From: a virus
Length of the DNA: 64,000 nt
Direction: 5' to 3' (one strand)
Virus record (IMG/VR): IMGVR_UViG_3300021962_000036
Coordinates: 1 to 64,000 of that record
The number at the start of each line of letters is the position of its first letter. The stretch's first letter is position 1. Made by a program: the position numbers and the translations under genes. Positions 1 through 7,532 of the stretch are shown here, piece after piece. The notes under the pieces were generated by a model. That model was not told the DNA's origin. It saw only the letters and a list, made by a program, of their open reading frames with translations, and did not search any database.

Positions 1-106
1 CCATACGTTGGCATTCAAGTTCATAGTCACATGGATTTGTGTCATCGTCTGAAAATCCACTTAAAAAGTCTCCTACAGGATACTTGTACTTTGATTCTTT
101 TATCAT
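1..106 (-). CDS. Hypothetical protein, N-terminal part only
   Basis: An open frame starts at the ATG read from 106 to 104 and runs off the left edge, giving 35 complete codons. The visible protein begins MIKESKYKYPVGDFLSGF and is followed by an acidic stretch (SDDDTNP). It lies 19 bases downstream of the next minus-strand gene, in keeping with an operon. Too little is visible to propose a function. Confidence 0.6.
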   Translation of the reverse strand, partial: MIKESKYKYPVGDFLSGFSDDDTNPCDYELECQRM

Positions 107-125
107 TGTTCTTGTTGTTTAAAGG

Positions 126-365
126 TTAGTAGTAAATAAATCCTAATTGAAATTGAGCAAGTTTTGTGTCATCCTCATCACTAGATAAACCAAGCGAGAT
201 ACTTTGACCACTACATGTACATGTAGGATTGCCTTCTTTATTTAATCCAAAGTGAATAAAACCTGCACTAATTGGATTCATGTGTTTAAAATCACTGTGT
301 AACATGATTTCACCAAAAACAATAATTTCTTTGTCTTTAGTCTTAATGTACTTTGCTTTTGCCAT
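126..365 (-). CDS. Hypothetical protein, 79 aa
   Basis: The start chosen is the ATG at 365 (MAKAKYIKTKDKE). A longer open frame would run into the tRNA-like gene upstream and is rejected. The protein has a basic N-terminus, a likely beta-rich middle (EIIVFGEIMLHSDF) and a CTCSG motif. I recognise no family. It sits 21 bases from the 3' end of the tRNA-like gene and is read in the same direction. Confidence 0.6.
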   Translation of the reverse strand: MAKAKYIKTKDKEIIVFGEIMLHSDFKHMNPISAGFIHFGLNKEGNPTCTCSGQSISLGLSSDEDDTKLAQFQLGFIYY

Positions 366-386
366 TTGTTTGTTTTTAAAATTAGA

Positions 387-526
387 AGTCAGGACAGGAT
401 TCGAACCTGTACGCACACATTAAGGTGGTGCTTTGATATGTTTTCTAGTGTCCACTACATGTTCCCTTAACTTTGTAGCAACTGCTGTCATCTCACATAG
501 CGTCTAACCAATTCCGCCACCTGACT
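387..526 (-). tRNA. tRNA-like gene with long insert, class II (Leu-like) features
   Basis: Read on the minus strand, the ends form a perfect 7-bp acceptor stem (AGTCAGG with CCTGACT). A Leu-type D arm (GCGGAATTGGTTAGACGC) follows, and the 3' part has a T arm with stem ACAGG/CCTGT and loop TTCGAAT. A short variable arm (GCAC/GTGC followed by GT) precedes the T arm, as in class II tRNAs. The gene is 140 nt, about 55 nt longer than a normal Leu tRNA. The extra sequence lies in the anticodon-arm region and contains its own short stems (CTACA/TGTAG and TAGTG/CACTA). I could not assign an anticodon by eye. A small intron, a decayed intron or a non-canonical tRNA are all possible. Confidence 0.6.
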
Positions 527-597
527 GTGTTGCTTGTCTTTCCAAGCTGTCACGATTTTGCTAGTGTCAGACAATTGTTTTGCCTCTCATTACCTCA

Positions 598-846
598 CTA
601 GTTTTGGGGAGCGTCTACCTGATTACCCGCATCCATTCCTCCTTGCAGGGGAAAATTTCTTTGTTTCATCTCTTCATCTAGAGATTGATCTGGACTATAG
701 ATTTTGTTACAGTTGCCACAAATGTGAAACTCTCCATCATCTGTCCATTTATTGACAAATTCACCTTCTTTTATGTGAGGTGAGCATGTTTTACAATTAC
801 ATGCGTTTGCTGTACCACAATGTGGACAATGAAAGGCTCCCATCAT
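598..846 (-). CDS. Small zinc-ribbon protein, 82 aa
   Basis: Cysteine pairs at the N-terminus (CPHCG, then CNCKTC) and in the middle (CGNCNK) suggest one or two treble-clef or zinc-ribbon modules. The start ATG at 846 overlaps the stop of the upstream gene as ATGA, indicating translational coupling. A role in nucleic-acid or protein binding is only an inference from the metal-binding motif. Confidence 0.7.
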   Translation of the reverse strand: MMGAFHCPHCGTANACNCKTCSPHIKEGEFVNKWTDDGEFHICGNCNKIYSPDQSLDEEMKQRNFPLQGGMDAGNQVDAPQN

Positions 847-1025
847 ATTAGTGTAGTTTTATTGTACTTTAACAAAAGAATTTTTTGAGATCTACCAAAC
901 TGAACTTTAATGGCTTCTCCAGGAATAACATTAATTACTTGCCCTGTACCAAACTTTGTGTGTTTTACAATTTGACCAATTGTATACTCACTTTCAATGG
1001 GTTCTTCTTTTTTAGCCTTTGCCAT
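843..1025 (-). CDS. Small Tudor/SH3-like protein resembling the UvrD/PcrA C-terminal domain, 60 aa
   Basis: The segment GQIVKHTKFGTGQVINVI, followed by AIKVQFG and a hydrophobic LLLKY, matches the pattern of the Tudor-like domain at the C-terminus of PcrA/UvrD helicases, which contacts RNA polymerase in bacteria. Here it stands alone without a helicase. By analogy it could bind RNA polymerase or nucleic acid, but only the fold resemblance is seen. It overlaps the zinc-ribbon gene by 4 bases and starts 6 bases after the phosphoesterase. Confidence 0.6.
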   Translation of the reverse strand: MAKAKKEEPIESEYTIGQIVKHTKFGTGQVINVIPGEAIKVQFGRSQKILLLKYNKTTLI

Positions 1026-1031
1026 GATTTG

Positions 1032-1517
1032 TTATTTTTTAGGTATCTTGATATTTAATTCTTCATGAGTTACTGGTTTGTAATCAGTGTTCTCACAAGA
1101 CACGCAATAATATTTTGGTTCATTAATGATATTTTCATGGACATGCCCATGTATGTTTCCATAAACTCTTTCAAGTTCAAAAGGATGTACTGGACAGTGT
1201 GTTAACCAAAAACCTTTGTGTTTAATCATTCCTGATACACTGTGAACATGTTTCAATAGCTCTGCTACATCTTGGTGTCTATCATGATTACCCAGAACCA
1301 CATGCTTCACGCCATTAAGACGTGAGAGCAAGTGATAAGGGCTTTTCTTTTCCATGGATACATCTCCAAGAATATAAGTAACATCACGTTTTGAAACAGT
1401 ATTATTCCAACGTTGGATTATGAATTCATCATGCTCTTCAGCACATGAAAATCCACGTTTAATGGCCATATTTGTATGACCAAAGTGAAGATCTGCAATA
1501 AAACGAATTGTGCTCAT
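1032..1517 (-). CDS. Calcineurin-like metallophosphoesterase, 161 aa
   Basis: All signature motifs are present in order: DLHFGH near residue 9, GDVS near 51, GNHD near 76, a THCPVHP histidine segment, and GHVHE near 123. These bind a di-metal centre that hydrolyses phosphomono- or diesters. At 161 residues it is the short stand-alone form also found in many phages. The substrate cannot be told. It sits 3 bases after the VWA gene in the same operon. Confidence 0.9.
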   Translation of the reverse strand: MSTIRFIADLHFGHTNMAIKRGFSCAEEHDEFIIQRWNNTVSKRDVTYILGDVSMEKKSPYHLLSRLNGVKHVVLGNHDRHQDVAELLKHVHSVSGMIKHKGFWLTHCPVHPFELERVYGNIHGHVHENIINEPKYYCVSCENTDYKPVTHEELNIKIPKK

Positions 1518-1520
1518 ACT

Positions 1521-3404
1521 TTAGATTGTTATTTTCTCTTTGATAAGTTTGTCAACTTTCTTAGACATGTAATTTACTAAATCTTTTGGAAGATTTTTGA
1601 TATCTGTCATCTGAATAAAGTAGTCAAACATTTCTTTAGAAGGAACATGTTCTTCAATAGCAATCTGAATAACTTGGAAACCTAGTAACTGAGCACGCGT
1701 AACTTTCTTACGTGTATCATCAATTGCACTACGTCCTCCATATCCAGATGCACTTGGAGCACCATCTGATAATACAATAAGTAAACCTTGATTTTCTGTT
1801 TGACCACGCATACGTCTAGCTGCAGCAAATATAGCATCACCGTCTCTATTGTTTGCATGTGCTTCAACAGAACCAAGAGAAAAAGAATCTGTTATATATC
1901 CTTTTTCACGATATACTGTCATGTCAACAGAATCTCTACCATTTGTATCAGCAGTGTGACCATAGATAAACAATTCTACATCAGGCATTTTCTTGAAAAC
2001 TTCATTAATAAAAATTGCAGCTTCTCTTGCTTTTTGAATTTTAGAACCTCCCATAGATCCAGACTCATCAATAAGAACACCAACGCAAACTTTGCTTGTT
2101 GTTACTTGACCAAATCTTTCATAAATAGTAGGAACTTGTTGAGCAGCTTCTGCAATCTTATTAGTATCCAAACGTCCTGAACGCATAGATTTCATGCTAA
2201 ACTCATAGTTTTTACTCTTGCGAGAAAACAACTTTTGTAACACAGCAGCTTTTGTTGTGTCAATTTTAGTTATAGCATCTCTATATTTATCTTTAGAACG
2301 TGTGTTTACTTCAGCTTTTTTCCAGTAAACATTTCCTTGAGAAGTTTCACCTTCATCATCCCAATTGAAATCTGACTTTGGTGGACTTGGAGCAGTTTCA
2401 GACATATCATCTACGAAATCTTCAAACTCACCACTAAAATCTTCACCACCAGGAGAGCCTTCTTCAGGATTAATCAATGCAGCCATCATTTCTTTGGCAA
2501 AGTCATTTAGTTCAGACTTATCCATTTCAGGTTTTGGCTTGCTTGGACTTGGCGTACCAGTTCCTTCAGAGTCATCTTCATCAGATTCATCTTCACCAGA
2601 TCCACCACCTCCAGGAGGTTCTTCTTCTTTTTCAGTATATTTGTATACAATGTTTGATAAACTTGTTGCCATACTAGCACAACTATCATAATCATTTGGT
2701 ATACCACCATGCTTCTTAAGAATACGTTCCATTGCTTTCAAAGGTTCAGCAAAATCTTCCATGTCTTCTTCAGAAATATTAGCTGGATAGCGTAACATTT
2801 TTACCACAAGATCAAGTAAACGTTTTTGCTTTGGTTCTTCTACACCAGGTCCTTCATAGTTTTCAAATCTATGTTCTTTGTATTTTTGTACAAACTTTAA
2901 ATAACCAGGAAGACGGTCTGCAAGTTTCTTGTCAATACGTTCTGTGTTTAATACACTTGTAATCAAGTCTTTAACACTAACTCCTTTTGAAGTGTCACGC
3001 AATAACATTGTCTTGTTATATTCTTGTGTTGTCTGCATTGTTGCAAGAGCAGCATTTTGAATAGCAGCGCCATAAAAAGCATCTAATAACTTTTCATCTC
3101 TGTCAAGGTACTTACCATCTTCATCTCTAAGCATGCTTAAAGGTACTTGAACTTTGGCATCTGTATAACCTCTTTTAGATGTTTGGATATCATTAGAATA
3201 CTTAAATGTTTTAGGTACACCAATAACTCTAAACATAGAGCCAATCATTTTAGAAGCTTCCTTCAGTGAGTTGTCATTTCTGATAAAGTATGAAGAGTAT
3301 GAACTCCTATCTTTATCCCAGTTGAAGAAACGCTTTGATTCATCATTGAATGTATACGCGTCTTCAGCTCTTCTGTTAAACCAGTCTTTTACTAATTTGC
3401 TCAT
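1521..3404 (-). CDS. VWA-domain protein, CobT-like partner of MoxR-type ATPase, 627 aa
   Basis: The C-terminal third is a von Willebrand factor A domain with the MIDAS motif DESGS at about residues 443-447 (after VCVGVLI) and the later LIVLSDGAPS strand. A long acidic Gly/Pro/Ser-rich linker spans about 262-330, followed by an acidic helical segment, the layout of CobT-type proteins. The N-terminal 250 residues are helical and unassigned. MoxR-type AAA+ ATPases and VWA proteins act in pairs to remodel or insert metal into targets. The ATPase is encoded immediately upstream. The phage target is unknown. Confidence 0.85.
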   Translation of the reverse strand: MSKLVKDWFNRRAEDAYTFNDESKRFFNWDKDRSSYSSYFIRNDNSLKEASKMIGSMFRVIGVPKTFKYSNDIQTSKRGYTDAKVQVPLSMLRDEDGKYLDRDEKLLDAFYGAAIQNAALATMQTTQEYNKTMLLRDTSKGVSVKDLITSVLNTERIDKKLADRLPGYLKFVQKYKEHRFENYEGPGVEEPKQKRLLDLVVKMLRYPANISEEDMEDFAEPLKAMERILKKHGGIPNDYDSCASMATSLSNIVYKYTEKEEEPPGGGGSGEDESDEDDSEGTGTPSPSKPKPEMDKSELNDFAKEMMAALINPEEGSPGGEDFSGEFEDFVDDMSETAPSPPKSDFNWDDEGETSQGNVYWKKAEVNTRSKDKYRDAITKIDTTKAAVLQKLFSRKSKNYEFSMKSMRSGRLDTNKIAEAAQQVPTIYERFGQVTTSKVCVGVLIDESGSMGGSKIQKAREAAIFINEVFKKMPDVELFIYGHTADTNGRDSVDMTVYREKGYITDSFSLGSVEAHANNRDGDAIFAAARRMRGQTENQGLLIVLSDGAPSASGYGGRSAIDDTRKKVTRAQLLGFQVIQIAIEEHVPSKEMFDYFIQMTDIKNLPKDLVNYMSKKVDKLIKEKITI

Positions 3405-3416
3405 ATGAATGTATTT

Positions 3417-3446
3417 AAAAAAAGAGGGAGTATTTCATCCCTCTTT
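3417..3446 (-). terminator. Rho-independent terminator between AAA+ and VWA genes
   Basis: On the minus strand a 9-bp stem AAAGAGGGA/TCCCTCTTT with an 8-nt loop is followed by a T tract. It lies just after the AAA+ ATPase stop and before the VWA gene start. It may attenuate rather than fully stop read-through, as the two genes are expected to be co-expressed. Confidence 0.8.
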
Positions 3447-3461
3447 ATAATTTTGGTATGC

Positions 3462-4748
3462 TTAAAAAGCAGAAACAATAGAAAGTACTTTGCTACGCTC
3501 AGATACACCAATACCATCTTCAAACAAAGGCATGATTGTAGCAAGCAATGCTTTATCTACATCAAAACCATCTGCAATAAGACTTGCAGCTTGAAGTGTA
3601 TGACGAACAGAAACAGCTGTTGAAAGTTCTTGCTCTTTGTACTGCTTGCGTATCTCATTAGATACACGTACAATTGCAGTTGCAAACTTTTCATCAATTC
3701 CTGTACGTAACTTAAGAATGTTTACCTCATCTTTTTCAATTGGGTAATCAAGTTCTATAGGAAAAAATCTGTCCAACAATGCACGGTCAATTGAATGAGT
3801 ACCTGAATACTCAGAACCAAGGTTAGCAGTTGCAAAGAACACAGTGTTCTCATTAACAGCAATCCTACGATCACAATCTTCACATGCAATATCTACTGGT
3901 AAGTAACGTCTTTTATCCAAACATGGAAACAAGATATTATTTGCAGCAAGAGGTGAACGATTCAACTCATCTAACAACATAATACCACCAGCTTGAATGT
4001 TATTAACAAAAGGAGCAAACTCAAATGATGAGTGACCTTCATTGTTCAAACGGTGAACGCCAAGTAATGCTGATTGAGCATCTTGAACAGTACCCATGTC
4101 TTGGATGTACATGTTTCTTTCCATTGCAAGTGCAAGGTGAGATACAATTTCTGTTTTACCAGAACCTGTTGGCCCTATAAGCAAAGTGTTTTCCCCTCTC
4201 AATACATTTCTCACAAGCAAGAACCACATGTCTGGATCAATGTGGAAACCACAGTCATCAACAGAAGGTACAGGGTAATTTGCTGCAATAGTACGTTTAA
4301 GGTTTGTTCCTGAAGGAATTTCACCTGCAACAGTTGGTTTTGGAGCTATCATTGCGTCCCAGTCATATTCATAACCATAAGATGCAAATTGCTCTGCCAT
4401 TGCTTTTGCTTTTTCAATGCCATATAACTCACTGTCAATCATGTAATTAACAGTAAATTCAGCCATTTCTTGTAAACGAGCTTTTTCAAGATGTGCTAAT
4501 GGAAAAACTGTGCTATCATAAAACATAGCAACTACATTCTCTTTGCGAATGTGTAAATGGTCATCTTCTGGAAAATCATATCCATCTGTAATGAATATTG
4601 TTCCCAATGGATACTTTGCAAACTCAGCAATTGGAGATGTAATTTTCATGTCATCCATGTGACGTGTCAAAGTTTTCTCAAAAGATTGTTTAGGTAGAGT
4701 CTTAACTTGGTAGCTTGTGCCGCTGATAATTGATTGTAATAAAATCAT
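3462..4748 (-). CDS. MoxR/CobS-type AAA+ ATPase, 428 aa
   Basis: Walker A is IGPTGSGKT near residue 190, Walker B is GIMLLDELNR near 253, and sensor 1 is FFATANLGSEYSG near 301, followed by DRALLDRF, which supplies the arginine-finger region. The set and spacing fit the MoxR/CobS clade. The N-terminal 150 residues are extra and unrecognised. Next to the VWA protein it forms the classic chaperone pair. In the cell it would use ATP hydrolysis to remodel a client protein; which one is not visible. Confidence 0.9.
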   Translation of the reverse strand: MILLQSIISGTSYQVKTLPKQSFEKTLTRHMDDMKITSPIAEFAKYPLGTIFITDGYDFPEDDHLHIRKENVVAMFYDSTVFPLAHLEKARLQEMAEFTVNYMIDSELYGIEKAKAMAEQFASYGYEYDWDAMIAPKPTVAGEIPSGTNLKRTIAANYPVPSVDDCGFHIDPDMWFLLVRNVLRGENTLLIGPTGSGKTEIVSHLALAMERNMYIQDMGTVQDAQSALLGVHRLNNEGHSSFEFAPFVNNIQAGGIMLLDELNRSPLAANNILFPCLDKRRYLPVDIACEDCDRRIAVNENTVFFATANLGSEYSGTHSIDRALLDRFFPIELDYPIEKDEVNILKLRTGIDEKFATAIVRVSNEIRKQYKEQELSTAVSVRHTLQAASLIADGFDVDKALLATIMPLFEDGIGVSERSKVLSIVSAF

Positions 4749-4771
4749 TTCTTTTTAGTATTTATTGTGAG

Positions 4772-5347
4772 TTAGTAAATTTCAAAACCATTACAGTTTT
4801 CTAAGAAGAGAGCAAACTCTTCAATGTTGTCAATATTTGTTGCATGAGATGGAGTATAGAGTACACCATCTAGTTCAGCTTGTTCAAAGAAAATGCCTGG
4901 ATACTTTGCGTCTAATGCTTCTTTTAATGATAAGCTTTTTACAGAAGGCTCATTTGAGTCTTTGATATTCCACCAACCTGTATTTAAATAGACAATCTTA
5001 TTGTCATTTAATTTCATGTCAGCAGCAAAATCTCTAAAGCATTTAGCCAATTGTTCACAAAGACCTTTGTCTTTGACTCCTCCACCACCATTTTCACCTA
5101 ATTGCTTTAGGGTTTCTTCTGGTAAATGAAGTTCATAGGCACTGTTAAATACTGAAATCAACATTTGTAATGGACGCCAATGCCACCAGTTGTTTCTAAA
5201 GTAAAAACCTGGGTTTGATTGTTCCCATTCATCACGCATTTTCCAATAAGCTTGAACCTGATCTTCAGATAAATCTTGATAATTATCTGGTAATTCTGGT
5301 GCAGTTTCAGTCAACTTTGGACTGATTCCATAAATGTGTACTCCCAT
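4772..5347 (-). CDS. Hypothetical protein, 191 aa, Trp-rich centre
   Basis: The start at 5347 gives MGVHIYGISPKL. A tryptophan/aromatic cluster (FYFRNNWWHWRP) near residues 48-59 and a second (NTGWWNIKD) stand out, along with a Gly run (NGGGGVKDKG). No family is recognised with confidence. It lies 23 bases upstream of the AAA+ gene on the same strand, so it may be co-transcribed with the ATPase/VWA pair. Its 5' side holds the inverted repeats at 5390-5486. Confidence 0.75.
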   Translation of the reverse strand: MGVHIYGISPKLTETAPELPDNYQDLSEDQVQAYWKMRDEWEQSNPGFYFRNNWWHWRPLQMLISVFNSAYELHLPEETLKQLGENGGGGVKDKGLCEQLAKCFRDFAADMKLNDNKIVYLNTGWWNIKDSNEPSVKSLSLKEALDAKYPGIFFEQAELDGVLYTPSHATNIDNIEEFALFLENCNGFEIY

Positions 5348-5389
5348 GATTGTAAAGTGTTAATTTTAAAGGCTTTTTTTGAGTAAAGG

Positions 5390-5428
5390 TATTCACTGGT
5401 GACACTTGATGGTATTCACCAGTGAATA
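5390..5428. repeat. 12-bp perfect inverted repeat, operator-like
   Basis: TATTCACTGGTG at 5390-5401 is perfectly complementary to CACCAGTGAATA at 5417-5428. Each arm also contains its own near-palindrome of the form TCAC-NN-GTGA (5393-5402 and 5416-5425). It lies upstream of the 191-aa gene on the minus strand. It could be a double operator or a structured leader. It is not followed by a T tract on the minus strand close enough to be a simple terminator. Confidence 0.6.
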
Positions 5429-5469
5429 GTAAGTAAAGAGAAGAATATAAAGAGAAAGCGAAGAAATTT

Positions 5470-5486
5470 CATGGGTGTCACCCATG
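5470..5486. repeat. Palindrome CATGGGTG-T-CACCCATG
   Basis: Two 8-base arms are separated by a single T, just after the stop of the 147-aa gene and about 40 bases from the larger inverted repeat. A one-base loop is too tight for an RNA hairpin of full length, so a DNA-binding site is more likely than a terminator. Confidence 0.5.
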
Positions 5487-5500
5487 ACACTCGTCACTCT

Positions 5501-5944
5501 TTAAAATCCTCCTTTAAAGTCATTAATGTTGAAACCATCTGGATCTGAGCTGTCATCTTCATCATCTGATATTCCAAGTTCATTTTTAACTCTATTTTTA
5601 AGTTCCTCTAATTTAGAAACATCTCCGTTTTTTAAAGCTTCACGTGCGTCTTCTTCAAACTTTCTGATTTTCTCAACAATGTGACTTGGCATACCATTTA
5701 ATGCACGAGATGCATTTTCAACAGTTTCAAACTTCTCATGAATAGACTCACGAGCCTCTTCAAGTTTTCTAATTGCAAGATCTAACATTCCAAGTGTTTG
5801 GAAAGGTGTACCTTTTACTTTTACAGCACTTCCAACAGGAATGCCATTGTCATCAGCTTCAATGCATATTAATACATGGTCATTGAACTCTAATTCTTTG
5901 TTTTCAATTTCTTGAATTTGTGCTAAAAATGATTTTTTTGACAT
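5501..5944 (-). CDS. Hypothetical protein, 147 aa, helical with acidic tail
   Basis: The sequence is mostly helical with charged heptad-like stretches (residues 50-110) and ends in an acidic segment (ISDDEDDSSDPDG) before a short hydrophobic tip. An acidic tail of this kind occurs on single-strand DNA-binding and other replication proteins, but no OB-fold is obvious, so no function is assigned. It starts 11 bases after the winged-helix gene. Confidence 0.7.
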   Translation of the reverse strand: MSKKSFLAQIQEIENKELEFNDHVLICIEADDNGIPVGSAVKVKGTPFQTLGMLDLAIRKLEEARESIHEKFETVENASRALNGMPSHIVEKIRKFEEDAREALKNGDVSKLEELKNRVKNELGISDDEDDSSDPDGFNINDFKGGF

Positions 5945-5955
5945 GATTTTTGAAT

Positions 5956-6255
5956 TTAAGATTTTTTACTTTTATCCATCAAGTTGTAGGTGATGGTTTT
6001 CCTTTGAGATGGGTCATACAATCTTTGTATAACGCCTGTTTGAATTAATTCTTTAAGAAGTCTCTGTATAGTAGATTTACTTTTACCAGACATCTTACAT
6101 AAAGTTGAAATTGCAGGATAACAGTAATCTTTGTTACCACATAAAGAACAAACAATAGCGTAGAGCCCTTTTGCTTCTAAAGAAATTAACTCAGAATAGG
6201 ACACCACATTGTTTACTCTACCGTAGTTCATTTGATAACTGTTTAAAAGTGTCAT
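5956..6255 (-). CDS. Helix-turn-helix (winged-helix, HTH_36-like) protein, 99 aa
   Basis: The pattern SLEAKGLYAIVCSL, then YPAISTLCKMSGKSKSTIQRLLKELIQTG, matches the helix-turn-helix family found in phage and plasmid replication or regulatory proteins. The recognition helix is near SKSTIQRLLKEL. The ATG at 6255 is preferred over the GTG at 6258; an internal ATG at 6231 is also possible. It overlaps the upstream gene by about 38 bases. The operator-like repeats at 5390-5486 lie just downstream and could be its targets, an inference from proximity. Confidence 0.75.
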   Translation of the reverse strand: MTLLNSYQMNYGRVNNVVSYSELISLEAKGLYAIVCSLCGNKDYCYPAISTLCKMSGKSKSTIQRLLKELIQTGVIQRLYDPSQRKTITYNLMDKSKKS

Positions 6256-6541
6256 CACAGCTTTCTAACAGTTCAACAATTGGTCCTAGCTTAGCTACAA
6301 CAGATTTTGCCAGAATATAATATTCTGTGGCTTTAAACTTTGATATATGCTCATCAGAAACTTGCATAATTGCCACACCATCACCCATTGGAGTTTTAAC
6401 TGTCTTTGTGATTTGATTTTTACTTAGATTTTCATCAAGTTTGTCTACATACTTTTTAAAACGATAGTAAACAAGCATGATTTCAGAGTTAGAGAGTCCA
6501 CCATATTTGATGGACTCGTCTGTTTGAGTTGTTTTAGCCAT
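6218..6541 (-). CDS. Hypothetical protein, 107 aa
   Basis: The protein starts MAKTTQTDESIKYGGLSN and is largely helical, with no metal or nucleotide motif. It overlaps both neighbours (8 bases with the 176-aa gene, about 38 with the winged-helix gene), which suggests one translationally coupled unit of three genes. The winged-helix neighbour hints at a replication or regulatory operon. Confidence 0.7.
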   Translation of the reverse strand: MAKTTQTDESIKYGGLSNSEIMLVYYRFKKYVDKLDENLSKNQITKTVKTPMGDGVAIMQVSDEHISKFKATEYYILAKSVVAKLGPIVELLESCDDTFKQLSNELR

Positions 6542-7064
6542 TTAGAGAGACATTTTGGATTGTGATGTTAAAGAAGTTTTTAGGAAGTAACTTGCGTTTT
6601 ACAAACTCTTCAATTACTTCTTTTGTAGAGATGCCAAGACTTCTTAAAGTTACAGTCTTTGGTAATTCTAAAAACCAATCATGATCTTTTGAACCCAAGT
6701 TAAATGTTGGAAAAATAGCATTCATTAGCTTTGTTTCAGCATAATAATACTTTTTAGCCTTCATAATGTGTAAAGCTCTTTTAGCTTTTTTGTAGTCTTC
6801 AACAATCTTGCTGATTGCAGAAGGAGATAATGTGGCCATTTGCTCTGGCGTGTACTCTTTCAATCCATACATCAGACGTCTGAACATTTGGCGTTGTACC
6901 ATGTTCAAATGAATCTTTTCTAAATCTGTGCTAGTTTGCGCAATGTGCTTTGGCTTGTAGTCTGATTTTGATTGAAAATTTTGAGTATAACGCTCTAGTT
7001 GAGGTTTACCGTTTTTGTCATAGGTCAATAGACCTTGGGCTGTGGCTGTAATTTGATTCTTCAT
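6534..7064 (-). CDS. Hypothetical protein, 176 aa, basic
   Basis: A Lys/Arg-rich helical protein (KIVEDYKKAKRALHIMKAKK in the middle) with a C-terminal segment that could pack as a small domain. No family is recognised. It is the first gene of the three-gene unit ending in the winged-helix protein. An inverted repeat at 7098-7113 sits 34 bases upstream of its start, a plausible control site. Confidence 0.7.
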   Translation of the reverse strand: MKNQITATAQGLLTYDKNGKPQLERYTQNFQSKSDYKPKHIAQTSTDLEKIHLNMVQRQMFRRLMYGLKEYTPEQMATLSPSAISKIVEDYKKAKRALHIMKAKKYYYAETKLMNAIFPTFNLGSKDHDWFLELPKTVTLRSLGISTKEVIEEFVKRKLLPKNFFNITIQNVSLNG

Positions 7065-7097
7065 TTTTTGTCAATTTTAGAGTAAATAATGGATACC

Positions 7098-7113
7098 ATC
7101 ACTAAATAGTGAT
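7098..7113. promoter_or_regulatory. Inverted repeat ATCACTA-AA-TAGTGAT, possible operator
   Basis: Seven-base arms are separated by two bases, upstream of the 176-aa gene on the minus strand. It shares the TCAC...GTGA half-sites with the repeats at 5390-5428. Operator function is inferred from position and symmetry. Confidence 0.45.
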
Positions 7114-7124
7114 ATAATTGTCAT

Positions 7125-7155
7125 AAAAAAGGACCTGTATTTCTACAAGTCCTTT
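7125..7155 (-). terminator. Rho-independent terminator after the 66-aa membrane protein gene
   Basis: On the minus strand the 12-base arms AAAGGACTTGTA and TACAGGTCCTTT pair with one wobble around a GAAA tetraloop, followed directly by T residues. It lies 4 bases beyond the stop at 7159. Confidence 0.9.
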
Positions 7156-7158
7156 AAA

Positions 7159-7359
7159 TTAAAGTTTAATAAGTGGTTGATCTATATCTACAAATTGAGA
7201 TAGTAGTTGAACCATTAGAATAGGCATAACACAGAATGGTGATAAGATCAACATTAAGATATCTGCAACACTTAACATACGTGCTTCTGATAAGGTCATA
7301 ATGCTGAAAATTGTTCCTCCTATGTAGGATAATACTAGATAAATTTGCAATACTAACAT
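7159..7359 (-). CDS. Small membrane protein, 66 aa
   Basis: Two hydrophobic segments (VLQIYLVLSYIGGTIFSIM and ADILMLILSPFCVMPILMV) are separated by a short polar loop. The start ATG overlaps the stop of the 59-aa gene, and a strong terminator follows, so it is the last gene of its operon. The alternative frame 7166-7408 lacks this context. Function unknown; a holin-like role is possible because a lysin gene lies upstream in the same operon, but this rests only on topology and position. Confidence 0.7.
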   Translation of the reverse strand: MLVLQIYLVLSYIGGTIFSIMTLSEARMLSVADILMLILSPFCVMPILMVQLLSQFVDIDQPLIKL

Positions 7360-7532
7360 TGTTCTTTTTGATTTTGTTGTACAGATTCTTGTACATCTTC
7401 ATGTACAACAGGTTGACTATTCATTTCTTGTTCTTCAAGGTATCTTTGATACCAATAAGCATCATCAAGATGCTCATTTTCAATTGCTTCTTGCTCACGC
7501 TTGAGCATAAAGACTTCTTTCATTCTTCCCAT
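7353..7532 (-). CDS. Hypothetical protein, 59 aa, Glu/Gln-rich
   Basis: The frame begins at the ATG 7532-7530 (MGRMKEVFMLKREQEAIENE) and ends in TAG at 7353-7355. It is acidic and Gln-rich with a short coiled-coil-like stretch. It overlaps the genes on both sides by 38 and 7 bases, the compact arrangement seen throughout this arm, which supports it as a real gene. Confidence 0.6.
   Translation of the reverse strand: MGRMKEVFMLKREQEAIENEHLDDAYWYQRYLEEQEMNSQPVVHEDVQESVQQNQKEQC

Noticed and set aside
1788-2180. 130-codon plus-strand frame
   Set aside because: It lies inside the VWA gene on the opposite strand, with Ser/Cys/Ile-rich sequence and no motif; a shadow frame.
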